Assembly: GCA_030652255.1 (NCBI GenBank)
Contig: JAUSAZ010000099.1
Location: 1-64,000, forward strand
DNA from: Myxococcales bacterium
GTDB lineage: Bacteria; Myxococcota_A; Polyangia; Polyangiales; Ga0077539
DNA length: 64,000 nucleotides
Reading direction: 5' to 3'
A program made the position numbers and the translations under genes. This document shows, one piece after another, positions 18,334 to 27,272 of this stretch (within the stretch, counting starts at the first letter, position 1; each line of letters opens with the position of its first letter). Under the pieces are notes generated by a model. It made no database searches and had not been told where the DNA came from. It worked only from the letters and a program-made list of their open reading frames with translations.

Positions 18334-18998
18334 AGGTCCTGGTGATCGAGGATGACCGGAAGGTCGCGCGCTTCCTGTCACGGGTGTTCACCGAGGAGGG
18401 CTACGCGGTGGACCTCTGCGGCCGCGGCGCCGACGCGATCGCCCAGGCCGCGGGGGGCGTGTACGACCTCGTGCTGCTCGACTGGATGCTCCCGGACGTC
18501 GACGGGCTCTCGGTGTGCCGCGAGCTGCGGCGGTCGGGCGTGACGTCGCCGGTGCTGATGCTCACCGCGCGCGGCGAGACCCGCGAGCGGGTGCTGGGCC
18601 TCGACGCGGGCGCCGACGACTACCTGGTCAAGCCCTTCGAGGTGGAGGAACTCCTCGCCCGCGCGCGCGCCCTGCTGCGCCGCGCCGGGGGCCACAGCCA
18701 GGTGCAGCTCGGCGAGCTCCGCATCGACCGGCAGAACCGCCGCGCCATGCTCCGCGGCGCCGCCCTCGACCTCACCGCCAAGGAGTACGCCCTGCTCCTC
18801 CACCTCGCGCACCGCGCCGACCGGGTGGCGTCGCGCTCCGAGCTCCTGGCGCGGGTGTGGGAGACCAGCTTCGACCCGGGCTCCAACCTCGTCGAGGTGC
18901 ACGTGAGCCGGCTGCGCGACAAGCTCGGCGACGCCGCGTGGATGATCGAGACCGTGCGCGGCCTCGGGTACCGGCTGCGCGCCGAGCGCGGCCCGTGA
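18330..18998 (+). CDS. OmpR-family response regulator
   Basis: A 222-residue regulator of the CusR/PcoR type. The receiver domain has acidic residues E7, D8 and D9, phosphoacceptor D51 (LLDWMLPDVDGL) and the conserved K in DDYLVKPF. A winged helix DNA-binding domain follows (SRSELLARVWETSFDPGSNLVEVHVSRLRDKL). Its stop overlaps the kinase GTG. With efflux genes downstream, it most likely responds to a metal cation. The inverted repeat at 20356-20384 is its likely operator. Confidence 0.95.
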   Translation: MKVLVIEDDRKVARFLSRVFTEEGYAVDLCGRGADAIAQAAGGVYDLVLLDWMLPDVDGLSVCRELRRSGVTSPVLMLTARGETRERVLGLDAGADDYLVKPFEVEELLARARALLRRAGGHSQVQLGELRIDRQNRRAMLRGAALDLTAKEYALLLHLAHRADRVASRSELLARVWETSFDPGSNLVEVHVSRLRDKLGDAAWMIETVRGLGYRLRAERGP

Positions 18999-20371
18999 GC
19001 CTGCGCCAGCGCCTCGTCGGGGCGGTCACCGCGGTCACCGTGCTCACCCTCGGCGGGGCCTTCACGGCGGTGTCGGTCACCGTCAACCGCGCGCAGGAGC
19101 GGCGCCTCGACCGCGCGCTGCACACCCAGGCCAGCGAGGAGGCCGCGGACGTCGCGGCCCGCGGCGCGGGCGCCATCGAGGACCGCCCGGGCCCGGCGGC
19201 CAACGACGTCGGCCCGCTGCCCAAATACGGCGCGGTGTATTCCGAGGGCGGGGCGGTGCTCGCGGCGACGGCCAGCCTCGGCGCGTCGGCGCCCGCGCTC
19301 GCGACGGTGCGGCGCCCGCTGCGCGCGCCCTTCGACCACTGGCTCCGACGGGATCACCTCCGCGCGGTGCTGGTGCGGGTGCCGGACGGCTCCGGGCGGC
19401 TGGTGCTCCTCGCGGCGTCCCGGGCCGACCTCGACGGCGACGAGCGCTTCCTGCGCCGCGCGATGCTCCAGGTCTTCGTCGTCGCGGTGGCGTGGACCAT
19501 CCTCGTGGCGACGTGGTTCGTGCGGCGCCTCACCCGCGACCACGAGGTGATCACCCGGGTCGTCCGCCGGGTCGCCGCGGGCGACCTCACGGCCCGGGTC
19601 GCGAGCCGCTCGGACGACCGCGAGCTCGCCCAGGTGGGCGGCGACATCGACGAGATGGTCGCGCGCCTCGAGGTGCTCGTGGACTCGCAGCAGCGCTTCA
19701 TCGCCCACGCCGCGCACGAGCTCCGCTCGCCGCTCACCACCCTCCTGGGCGAGCTCTCCCACGCGCTGCGCCGCGCCCGCGACGCCGAGGCCTACCGGGC
19801 CGCCATCGAGGAGGCCCTCGGGGCCGCGCGGCGGCTCAACCAGCTCGCCAACGACCTGCTCAGCCTCGCGCGCCTCGGCGCCGAGGTCGAGCGCCCCGCC
19901 GTCACCGTGTCGCTCTCCGAGGTGATCCGCGCCGCGGCGGCGGAGGTCGCGCCGCAGGCCGCCGCCATCGGGGTGACCGTCGCGCCCGGGGGCGCCGAGG
20001 GCGCCGTCGCGGGGCAGCCCAGCGACCTCCAGCGCCTCGTGCGCAACCTGCTCGACAACGCCGTCCGGCACTCGTCCCGCGGCGACGCCGTGCGCGTCTC
20101 GGCGCGCACCCTGGGCGACACCGTCGAGCTGCGCGTCGCCGACGAGGGCCCCGGCGTCCCCGCCGAGGAGCGCGCGCGGATCTTCGAGCCCTTCTACCGG
20201 GTGGCCCGGGACGAGGCCGACGACGCCGGCTCCGGCCTCGGGCTCGCCATCGCGCGCGAGATCGCCCGCTCCCACGGCGGCGAGCTCTCGCTCGCGCCCG
20301 ACGACCCCGCGGCCCCGGGCGCGTGCTTCGTGCTGCGCCTCCCCCGCGCGCCGAACCTTACGGACTCGTAA
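18995..20371 (+). CDS. Sensor histidine kinase of the metal-efflux operon
   Basis: A 458-residue kinase from GTG 18995, overlapping the regulator stop by four bases. Two membrane helices (residues about 8-28 and 155-175) bracket a periplasmic sensor of some 125 residues; a HAMP segment follows. The phosphoacceptor histidine near 241 lies in HAAHELRSPLTTLLGELSHAL. The ATPase domain has NLLDNAVRHS (N box), DEGPGVP (G1) and GSGLGLAIARE (G2). The overall layout matches CusS/PcoS relatives. The sensor region lacks an obvious Met or His cluster, so the ligand cannot be named. Confidence 0.94.
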   Translation: MSLRQRLVGAVTAVTVLTLGGAFTAVSVTVNRAQERRLDRALHTQASEEAADVAARGAGAIEDRPGPAANDVGPLPKYGAVYSEGGAVLAATASLGASAPALATVRRPLRAPFDHWLRRDHLRAVLVRVPDGSGRLVLLAASRADLDGDERFLRRAMLQVFVVAVAWTILVATWFVRRLTRDHEVITRVVRRVAAGDLTARVASRSDDRELAQVGGDIDEMVARLEVLVDSQQRFIAHAAHELRSPLTTLLGELSHALRRARDAEAYRAAIEEALGAARRLNQLANDLLSLARLGAEVERPAVTVSLSEVIRAAAAEVAPQAAAIGVTVAPGGAEGAVAGQPSDLQRLVRNLLDNAVRHSSRGDAVRVSARTLGDTVELRVADEGPGVPAEERARIFEPFYRVARDEADDAGSGLGLAIAREIARSHGGELSLAPDDPAAPGACFVLRLPRAPNLTDS

Positions 20372-20384
20372 TGCTGCCGTAAGG
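20356..20384. promoter_or_regulatory. Candidate response-regulator operator
   Basis: CCTTACGG (20356-20363) and CCGTAAGG (20377-20384) form a perfect inverted repeat with centres 21 bases apart, ending about 20 bases before the -10 TAGGGT. The left half overlaps the end of the kinase gene. Placement over the -35 region fits activation by an OmpR-type regulator. Confidence 0.5.
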
Positions 20385-20404
20385 ACTCCCGGTCGGCGCG
20401 TCAC

Positions 20405-20410
20405 TAGGGT
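20405..20410 (+). promoter_or_regulatory. Candidate -10 hexamer of the RND efflux genes
   Basis: TAGGGT, eight bases before ATG 20419 and 20 bases after the inverted repeat. No Shine-Dalgarno follows, so the message may be leaderless. Confidence 0.45.
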
Positions 20411-20418
20411 GCCGCCCG

Positions 20419-21669
20419 ATGCCCCGCCCGCACGAGCCCGCGATCCTCCAGACGAGCGACGTCACCGACACACCAGACTCCGCGAGGCGCCGCGTGAGCG
20501 CCGGGCGCGCGCCGCTGGTCATCGCCGTCGCGGTCTTCGGGCTCGGGCTCGTGGTGGGCCGGGCGCTGCCGCGGGGGGCGGCCCCGGCGGGCGCCCCGGC
20601 GGCGGCCGCCGCGGGGGAGCAGGCCGGGCCGCGGCGGGTGCGCATGGCCGCGCAGCTGCGCGAGCGGGCGGGCGTGCGGTCGGTGGCGCTGCGGCGGCGA
20701 CCGCTGGCCCCGGCGCTCGACCTCGTGGGCGCGGTGGAGTTCGACGGCGACCGCTTCGCGGAGGTGGGCAGCCGCATCGGGGGTCGGGTGGCGCGGGTGC
20801 TGGTGCGCACCGGGGCGGTGGTGCGCGCGGGCGACCCCCTGGTGGAGATCGAGAGCACGGAGGTGGGCGAGGTGGTGGCGGCGTACATCGCGGCGCGGGC
20901 GAGCGCGGCGGCGGCGCAGTCGGAGTCCACGCGCCTGGCGACGCTGGCGCGGCAGCAGCTCACCACGGCGCGCGAGGTGGAGCAGAACCGCGCGGCCCTG
21001 GCGGGCTTCGAGGCCGCCATCCAGCGGGCGTCGCAGCAGCTCCGGGCGATGGGGCTCGGGCCCGCGGACGTGCGCGCGCTCAGCGCCGGGGGGCGGCTGC
21101 ACCGGGTGACGCTGCGGGCGCCCATCGCGGGCAAGGTGGTCGAGCGCCCGGTGGTGCTGGGCCAGGTGGTCGAGCCGACGACGACGGTGCTGCGCATCGC
21201 CGACCCCGCGCGGCTCTGGGTGCAGCTCCAGGTCTTCGACCGCGACCTGCCGCGGGTGCAGCTCAACGACGCGGCGGAGATCACCTCCGAGGCCTACGCC
21301 GACCGCACCTTCCGCGGCGTGGTGGGGCACGTGGGCGCGAGCCTCGACGCGCACACCCGCACGGCGCGGGTTCGCATCGAGGTCGACAACGCGGGCGAGG
21401 TGCTGCGGCCGGGTCAGTTCGTCACCGCGCGGCTGCGCTCGGCGGCGGCGGGCGCGCGCTCGGCGCTCACGCTCCCGGGCACGGCCATCGTGCAGGTGGA
21501 GGGCCGCCCGGCGGCCTTCGTGGCGGTGGGCGCCGACGAGTTCGAGCTGCGCTACCTGGAGCTCGGGGTGACCGACGGCCCGGAGGTGGAGGTGCGCCGC
21601 GGCGTGGACGAGGGCGAGCCCGTGGTGGTCGCCGGGGCCTTCGCGCTCAAGAGCGAGCTGCAGCGGTAG
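20419..21669 (+). CDS. RND efflux periplasmic adaptor subunit
   Basis: A 416-residue membrane-fusion protein of the CusB/CzcB type. One N-terminal membrane helix (VIAVAVFGLGLVVGRAL). A biotinyl-lipoyl half (GGRVARVLVRTGAVVRAGDPLVEIES), a helical hairpin (about 150-210), the second lipoyl half with beta barrel (RAPIAGKVVERPVVLGQVV) and a membrane-proximal domain follow in the usual order. No Met-rich N-terminal metal site as in CusB is seen. It is twelve bases upstream of the RND pump gene. No outer-membrane factor gene follows, so a TolC-like partner must lie elsewhere. Confidence 0.94.
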   Translation: MPRPHEPAILQTSDVTDTPDSARRRVSAGRAPLVIAVAVFGLGLVVGRALPRGAAPAGAPAAAAAGEQAGPRRVRMAAQLRERAGVRSVALRRRPLAPALDLVGAVEFDGDRFAEVGSRIGGRVARVLVRTGAVVRAGDPLVEIESTEVGEVVAAYIAARASAAAAQSESTRLATLARQQLTTAREVEQNRAALAGFEAAIQRASQQLRAMGLGPADVRALSAGGRLHRVTLRAPIAGKVVERPVVLGQVVEPTTTVLRIADPARLWVQLQVFDRDLPRVQLNDAAEITSEAYADRTFRGVVGHVGASLDAHTRTARVRIEVDNAGEVLRPGQFVTARLRSAAAGARSALTLPGTAIVQVEGRPAAFVAVGADEFELRYLELGVTDGPEVEVRRGVDEGEPVVVAGAFALKSELQR

Positions 21670-21681
21670 CGGAGGAGAGCG

Positions 21682-24600
21682 ATGCTCGAACGAATCGTCC
21701 AGTTCGCGATCCGCTGGCGCATCGGGGTGCTCGTGGTGACGGGCCTGGTGCTGCTCGTGGGCGCCGTCGCGGTGCGGGTGCTGCCCATCGACGCGGTGCC
21801 CGACGTGACCAACGTGCAGGTGCAGGTGCTCACCGACTCGCCGGGGCTGTCGGCCGAGGAGATGGAGCAGTTCATCACGCGGCCCGTGGAGATGGGGCTC
21901 AACGGGATGCCCGGGCTCTCGGAGATCCGATCGATCACCCGGGAGGGCATCTCGACGGTCACGGTGATCTTCGACGAGAGCATCGACGTGTGGTTCGCCC
22001 GGCAGCTGGTGATGGAGCGGCTGCGCAACATCGAGGCGGACATCCCGAGGCAGTTCGGGCGGCCGGAGATGGCGCCGGTGTCCACGGGCCTCGGGGAGAT
22101 CTACCAGTTCGTGGTGAAGGGCGACGGGCGCTCGTCGATGGAGCTGCGCACCCTCCTCGACTGGGAGATCGCGCCCGCGCTGCGCGGCGTCCCCGGGGTC
22201 ATCGAGATCAACGCCTTCGGCGGCGCCAAGCGGCAGTACCAGGTGGTGGTCGACCCCAACCGGCTCGCGGCGCACCGGGTGACCCTGGCGCAGGTCATCC
22301 GCGCGCTGGAGACCAACAACGTCAACGTCGGCGGCGGGTACATCGAGCGGGGCGAGGAGCAGTTCGTGATCCGCGGCGAGGGGCAGTACCGCTCCCTCGA
22401 CGACATCGGCCGGGTGGTGGTGAGCGTCGGGGCGGGCGGCACGCCGGTGCAGGTGCGGCACCTCGCGACGGTGCGCGTGGGCGCGGCCCTCCCGCAGGGG
22501 GTGGTGACCCAGGACGCGCGCGGCGAGGTGGTCGCGGGCCTGGTGCTGATGCTCGCCGGGTCGAACTCCCGCGAGGTGGTCCTGGCGGTGCACAAGCGCA
22601 TCGAGGAGATCCAGCGCACGCTGCCGCCGGGGGTGCGCATCGAGACCGTGTACGACCGGGCGCAGTTCATCAACCGCACGCTGCGCACGGTGGCCACCAA
22701 CCTGGTGGAGGGCGCCGCGCTGGTGAGCCTGGTGCTGCTGCTGTTGCTGGGCACCGCGCGGGGGAGCCTGCTGGTGACCGTGGGCATCCCCTTCGCGATG
22801 ACCCTCGCGGTCTTCGGGATGCTGTACCTCGGCATCACGGGCAACCTGATGTCCCTCGGGGCGATCGACTTCGGCTTCCTGGTCGACGGGCCCATCGTGA
22901 TGCTGGAGGCGGCCATCGCGCGGCTCGCGATGCCCGACACCACGCGGGAGAACTACCGCGCGGCGATCTCCGACGCCGTGCTCGGGGTGACGCGCCCGGT
23001 GGTGTTCTCCGTCGCGATCATCCTGCTGGTGTACCTCCCGCTGCTCTCGCTGAAGGGCGTGGAGGGGAAGATGTTCCGTCCGATGGCGGCCACGATGGCG
23101 CTCGCGCTCGGGGGCTCGCTGGTCTTCGCGCTGCTGGTCTTCCCCGCCGGGGCGGTGACCTTCCTGCGCCCGCCGAAGAACCCCGGGCACCACGGGGTGC
23201 TGGCGCGCCTCGAGCCGCCGTACCGACGGGCCGTGGCCTGGGCGCTGCGGCAGCGGCTGGCGATGGTGCTGGGCGCCGTGGCGCTGCTGGTGCTGGTGGC
23301 GCCGCTGGGCGCGACGCTCGGGGCGGACTTCATCCCGCGCATCGACGAGGGGGACATCTACGTGGCCATCCGGCGCATTCCCAGCGTGGGGATCACCGAG
23401 GCGCGGCGGCTCGACCTGGAGGCCGAGCGGGTGCTGCGGCGCTTCCCGGAGGTGGTGACGGCGCTGGCCACGACGGGCCGCGCGGAGGTGGCCACGGACC
23501 CGGTGGGCATGGACAACACGGACATCCTGGTGCACCTGCGGCCGCACTCGGAGTGGCGCACGGCGCACGACCTCGACGGGCTCGGGGAGGCCCTCAAGAC
23601 GGCGCTGGAGCGCGAGGTGCCGTCGACCTTCGTGTCGATCTCGCAGCCCATCGAAGACCGCACCAACGACATGATCTCGGGCTCGCGCGCGGACGTGGTG
23701 GCCTACCTCGGCGGCGACGACCTGCACACGATGACCGACCTCGCCAACCACATCGGGCAGGTGATGCGGCGCATCCCCGGGGCGGGCGACGTGCGGGTGG
23801 AGCGCGCCCTCGGGCTGCCGATGCTGCAGGTGCGGCTCGATCGCGACCGGCTGTCGCGCTACGGCATCGCCGGGGAGGACGCGCTCGCGGCGGTCGAGGC
23901 GTCGCACCTCGGGCGGCAGGCGGGGGTGGTGTTCGAGGGCCCGCGGCGCTTCGACCTGCGGGTGCTGCTGCCGCCGACGGAGCGCAGCGCGGCGGGGATG
24001 GACCGGCTCCCGGTGGGATCGAGCGAGGGGCAGCTGGTGCCGCTGGGCCAGGTGGCGGCGATCACCGAGGAGGACGGCGCCGCGCAGATCGGCCGCGAGG
24101 GGCTGCGCCGGCGGATGCGCGTCGAGGTGAACCTCCGCGGGCGCGACCTGGTGAGCTTCGTCGACGAGGCGCGAGCGGTCGTGGCGCGCGAGGTGCCGAT
24201 GCCCGGCGGGTACACCCTGGAGTGGAGCGGGCAGTTCGAGAACTTCAACCGCGCGCGCGACCGCCTCGCGGTGGTGGTTCCGGTGGCGCTGGCGATCATC
24301 CTGGCGATGCTCTTCCTGACCTTCCGCGACATGCGCTACGCGCTCGCGGTGTTCACGGGCGTGCCCTTCGCGCTGCTCGGCGGCGTGGTGGCGCTCAAGG
24401 CCCGCGAGATGTCCTTCAGCATCCCCGCGGCGGTGGGCTTCATCGCCCTCTGCGGCATCGCGGTGCTCAACGGCGTGGTGATGGCGAGCGAGATACGGCG
24501 GCGCATCGGCGAGGGGGCCGACGCCGACGAGGCCATCGTCGAGGGCGCCGTGACGGTGCTCCGCCCGCTGCTGCTCACGGCCACCGTGGCGGCGCTGGGC

Positions 24601-24774
24601 TTCGCCCCGATGGCGGTGGCCACCTCGGCGGGCAGCGAGGTGCAGCGCCCGCTCGCCACGGTGGTCATCGGCGGCCTCGCGTCGAGCACCCTGCTGGGGG
24701 TCTTCCTGCTGCCGGCGCTGCTGCGGATGTTCGGCGTGCGGGCCCGCGCCGGGATGTCCTCCGGGGCCGGGTAG
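21682..24774 (+). CDS. RND heavy-metal efflux transporter, CusA/CzcA family
   Basis: A 1030-residue inner-membrane pump with 12 helices and two large periplasmic loops. Family signatures include PIDAVPDVTNVQVQV near the start, SLGAIDFGFLVDGPIVMLEA in helix 4 (proton-relay acidic residues), and the conserved PRIDEGDIYV loop. GGAGGA seven bases before ATG 21682 gives a proper Shine-Dalgarno. It couples proton influx to export of cations across both membranes with the adaptor. Whether Cu/Ag or Co/Zn/Cd is transported is not clear from the residues I can check. Confidence 0.95.
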   Translation: MLERIVQFAIRWRIGVLVVTGLVLLVGAVAVRVLPIDAVPDVTNVQVQVLTDSPGLSAEEMEQFITRPVEMGLNGMPGLSEIRSITREGISTVTVIFDESIDVWFARQLVMERLRNIEADIPRQFGRPEMAPVSTGLGEIYQFVVKGDGRSSMELRTLLDWEIAPALRGVPGVIEINAFGGAKRQYQVVVDPNRLAAHRVTLAQVIRALETNNVNVGGGYIERGEEQFVIRGEGQYRSLDDIGRVVVSVGAGGTPVQVRHLATVRVGAALPQGVVTQDARGEVVAGLVLMLAGSNSREVVLAVHKRIEEIQRTLPPGVRIETVYDRAQFINRTLRTVATNLVEGAALVSLVLLLLLGTARGSLLVTVGIPFAMTLAVFGMLYLGITGNLMSLGAIDFGFLVDGPIVMLEAAIARLAMPDTTRENYRAAISDAVLGVTRPVVFSVAIILLVYLPLLSLKGVEGKMFRPMAATMALALGGSLVFALLVFPAGAVTFLRPPKNPGHHGVLARLEPPYRRAVAWALRQRLAMVLGAVALLVLVAPLGATLGADFIPRIDEGDIYVAIRRIPSVGITEARRLDLEAERVLRRFPEVVTALATTGRAEVATDPVGMDNTDILVHLRPHSEWRTAHDLDGLGEALKTALEREVPSTFVSISQPIEDRTNDMISGSRADVVAYLGGDDLHTMTDLANHIGQVMRRIPGAGDVRVERALGLPMLQVRLDRDRLSRYGIAGEDALAAVEASHLGRQAGVVFEGPRRFDLRVLLPPTERSAAGMDRLPVGSSEGQLVPLGQVAAITEEDGAAQIGREGLRRRMRVEVNLRGRDLVSFVDEARAVVAREVPMPGGYTLEWSGQFENFNRARDRLAVVVPVALAIILAMLFLTFRDMRYALAVFTGVPFALLGGVVALKAREMSFSIPAAVGFIALCGIAVLNGVVMASEIRRRIGEGADADEAIVEGAVTVLRPLLLTATVAALGFAPMAVATSAGSEVQRPLATVVIGGLASSTLLGVFLLPALLRMFGVRARAGMSSGAG

Positions 24775-24777
24775 AGG

Positions 24778-24783
24778 TACACA
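24778..24783 (+). promoter_or_regulatory. Candidate -10 hexamer of kup
   Basis: TACACA followed by T, 10 bases before ATG 24794, just after the RND stop. Suggests that kup is expressed independently of the efflux operon. Confidence 0.3.
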
Positions 24784-24793
24784 TCGCCCCGCC

Positions 24794-26776
24794 ATGTCTG
24801 ACGACTCCGCCCCCGCCACGCCCTCCAAGGCCGCCGAACCTCCGCTACCCGCCGCCTCCCACAGCCCCGCTGCGGGCGCCGGGGAGGTGCACCACGGCCA
24901 CGCCTCGGGCAGCCTGCTGGCCCTCACCGTAGGGGCGCTCGGGGTCGTCTACGGCGACGTCGGCACCTCGCCGCTCTACACCATCAAGGAGTGCTTCACG
25001 CCCGGCCACGGCGTCGAGCCCACGCTCGCCAACGTGCTCGGCGTGCTCTCGCTCATCGTGTGGTCGCTCATCCTCGTGGTGGGCGTGAAGTACGTCTCGT
25101 TCATCCTGCGCGCCGACAACCAGGGCGAGGGCGGCGTGCTGGCCCTGCTCGCGCTGGTGACCTCGCGGCAGGAGTCCGGCGACCGCGACCGGCTCCGATC
25201 CCGCGCCATCCTGGTGGTGCTCGGGCTCTTCGGCTCGGCCCTGCTCTACGGCGACGGGATCATCACCCCCGCCATCTCCGTGCTCTCCGCCGTCGAGGGC
25301 CTGGAGGTCGCCACCACCAGCGTGCGCCCCTTCGTGCTGCCCATCACCCTGGTCATCCTGGTGGGGCTCTTCCTGGTGCAGAAGCACGGCACCGCGGGCA
25401 TCGGGCGCATCTTCGGCCCGGCCACCGGGGTGTGGTTCGTGAGCATCGCCGCCGCGGGCCTCCCGTGGATCGCCCGGCGCCCGGAGGTGCTCGGCGCGGT
25501 CAACCCGCTGCACGGGATGCGCTTCTTCTACGAGCACGGCCTGCACGGCTTCCTGCTGCTGGGCTCGGTGGTGCTGTGCATCACCGGCGGCGAGGCCCTC
25601 TACGCCGACATGGGCCACTTCGGCCGCAAGCCCATCCGCTGGGCCTGGTACACGGTGGTCTTCCCCGCGCTGATCATCAACTACATGGGCCAGGGGGCGG
25701 TGCTGCTCGAGCGCGGCGAGGCGGTGCGCGCCAACCCCTTCTTCGGCCTGCTCTCGGGTTGGCTGGTGTACCCGATGGTGGCGGTCGCCACGGTGGCCAC
25801 GGTGGTCGCCTCGCAGGCCCTCATCTCGGGCGCCTTCTCGCTCACCCAGCAGGCGGTGCAGCTCGGGTACTGCCCCCGCGTCACCATCGTGCACACCTCG
25901 GGTAGCGCCGAGGGCCAGATCTACATCCCCGAGGTCAACCGCATCCTGATGGTGGCGTGCCTCGCGCTGGTCCTCGCGTTCCGGAAGTCGTCGAACCTCG
26001 CGGCGGCCTACGGCATCGCGCTCACCATCACCATGACCATCACGTCGATCCTGTTCTTCCAGCTCACGCGGCAGTGGAAGTGGGCGATGTGGAAGAGCGT
26101 CTCGCTGGTGGCGGTGTTCCTGGCGCTCGACCTGGCCTTCTTCGGCGCCAACGTGGTGAAGGTGGTGAAGGGGGGCTGGTTCCCGCTGGCCATCGCGTCG
26201 GCGGTGTTCATCGTGATGACCACGTGGAAGAAGGGGCGGCGCACGCTCGGCAACCACATCATCGCCAACACCCTGCCCACCGAGCTCTTCCTCAACGACG
26301 TGGAGAGCACCCGGCCGCACCGGGTGACGGGCACGGCGGTGTTCATGACCTCCAACCCCGACGGCGCGCCCCCGGTGCTCCTGCACCACTTCAAGCACAA
26401 CAAGGTGCTGCACGAGCAGGTGATCCTGCTGTCGGTGCAGACCAGGCACGTGCCCGAGGTGCCCGCGTCGCAGCGCCTCGCCATCCGCGAGCTGGGCCAC
26501 GGGTTCTGGCAGGTGACGGCCACCTACGGCTTCATGGAGACGCCCAACGTGCTGGAGTGCCTCACGCTCGCCAACGCGCGCGGACTCCCGGTCGACCCGC
26601 AGGCGGCGAGCTTCTACCTGGGCCGCGAGACCCTGCTCACCTCCGGGCGCTCGAGCATGGCCCAGTGGCGCAAGGTGCTCTTCGCGATCCTGTCGCGCAA
26701 CGCGCGGCCCGCGAACATGTTCTTCAACATCCCCCCCAACCGGGTGGTCGAGCTCGGCACGCAGATCGAGCTGTAG
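24794..26776 (+). CDS. kup: Potassium uptake transporter, KUP/HAK/KT family
   Basis: A 660-residue low-affinity K+/H+ symporter. About 12 membrane helices fill residues 40-460. Hallmarks: GALGVVYGDVGTSPLYTIKECF in helix 1, SLLYGDG-like GSALLYGDGIITPAISVLSAVEGLEV, and GGEALYADMGHFGRKPIRWAWY. A cytoplasmic C-terminal domain of some 190 residues follows (TGTAVFMTSNPDGAPPVLLHHFKHNKVLHEQ). The first 35 residues are a Pro/Ala/His-rich extension not usual in E. coli Kup. It ends just before a hairpin shared with the convergent gene. Confidence 0.97.
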   Translation: MSDDSAPATPSKAAEPPLPAASHSPAAGAGEVHHGHASGSLLALTVGALGVVYGDVGTSPLYTIKECFTPGHGVEPTLANVLGVLSLIVWSLILVVGVKYVSFILRADNQGEGGVLALLALVTSRQESGDRDRLRSRAILVVLGLFGSALLYGDGIITPAISVLSAVEGLEVATTSVRPFVLPITLVILVGLFLVQKHGTAGIGRIFGPATGVWFVSIAAAGLPWIARRPEVLGAVNPLHGMRFFYEHGLHGFLLLGSVVLCITGGEALYADMGHFGRKPIRWAWYTVVFPALIINYMGQGAVLLERGEAVRANPFFGLLSGWLVYPMVAVATVATVVASQALISGAFSLTQQAVQLGYCPRVTIVHTSGSAEGQIYIPEVNRILMVACLALVLAFRKSSNLAAAYGIALTITMTITSILFFQLTRQWKWAMWKSVSLVAVFLALDLAFFGANVVKVVKGGWFPLAIASAVFIVMTTWKKGRRTLGNHIIANTLPTELFLNDVESTRPHRVTGTAVFMTSNPDGAPPVLLHHFKHNKVLHEQVILLSVQTRHVPEVPASQRLAIRELGHGFWQVTATYGFMETPNVLECLTLANARGLPVDPQAASFYLGRETLLTSGRSSMAQWRKVLFAILSRNARPANMFFNIPPNRVVELGTQIEL

Positions 26777-26783
26777 CGGCCCT

Positions 26784-26812
26784 CACCCGCGCGGCCAGCG
26801 ACCGCGGGGGTG
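26784..26812. terminator. Hairpin between convergent genes
   Basis: CACCCGCG (26784-26791) can pair with CGCGGGGGTG (26803-26812) with small bulges. It lies between the kup stop and the end of the hypothetical gene at 26818. No T-tract, so weak as an intrinsic terminator. Confidence 0.35.
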
Positions 26813-26817
26813 GGTAT

Positions 26818-27171
26818 TCAGCCCTCGCGGATGAGGGTCTTCGGGCTGCGGTAGAGCGGGAACCACCACGCGCGGTTGTTCTTGAAGTGGATCCAGAGGA
26901 TGTCGATGCGCTTGCGGCCGTCGGGTGACTCGACGAACAGCCCGGGGGCGCTGAGCTCCTCCCAGATGTCCGCCCACTCGGCGTTCTCCTGCTCGCTGTC
27001 GACGTCGAGCAGGGCCGTCTCGCGCTCGAAGAGGTGACGCACCGGCTCGAACGCGGCGGTGGTCTCGTAGCGCCCCTCGACGGCCTGTTGATCGGTCATC
27101 AGCTGCTGCCCGTCGGGTCGCAGGATGGCCAACAGTTCGCCGCCCCTCGTCAGTCGCCACTCAGTGTCCAT
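26818..27171 (-). CDS. Hypothetical protein, 117 residues
   Basis: Not recognised. It reads as a compact soluble alpha/beta protein with many aromatic residues (ADIWEELSAPGLFVES; ILWIHFKNNRAWWFPLYRSPKTLI). No signal peptide or Cys motif. TAGGGT on the minus strand lies 12 bases before its ATG (27189-27184), supporting the start. It is convergent with kup and stands alone. Confidence 0.65.
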   Translation of the reverse strand: MDTEWRLTRGGELLAILRPDGQQLMTDQQAVEGRYETTAAFEPVRHLFERETALLDVDSEQENAEWADIWEELSAPGLFVESPDGRKRIDILWIHFKNNRAWWFPLYRSPKTLIREG

Positions 27172-27183
27172 GATCGGGCGGCG

Positions 27184-27189
27184 ACCCTA
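27184..27189 (-). promoter_or_regulatory. Candidate -10 hexamer TAGGGT
   Basis: Minus-strand TAGGGT, 12 bases before ATG 27171; no Shine-Dalgarno. Confidence 0.4.
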
Positions 27190-27272
27190 TCACGCCCGAC
27201 GGGGTCGGATGGAAGGGCCCAGCGCGCGTCGAGGTGAAGTTCCGCGCGCGGCGGGCGCCCCGCGGGACGCCG

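Noticed and set aside
20404..24932. 1507-codon open frames on both strands across the efflux genes
   Set aside because: Low-complexity translations without motifs; the CusB/CusA-like frames explain the region.
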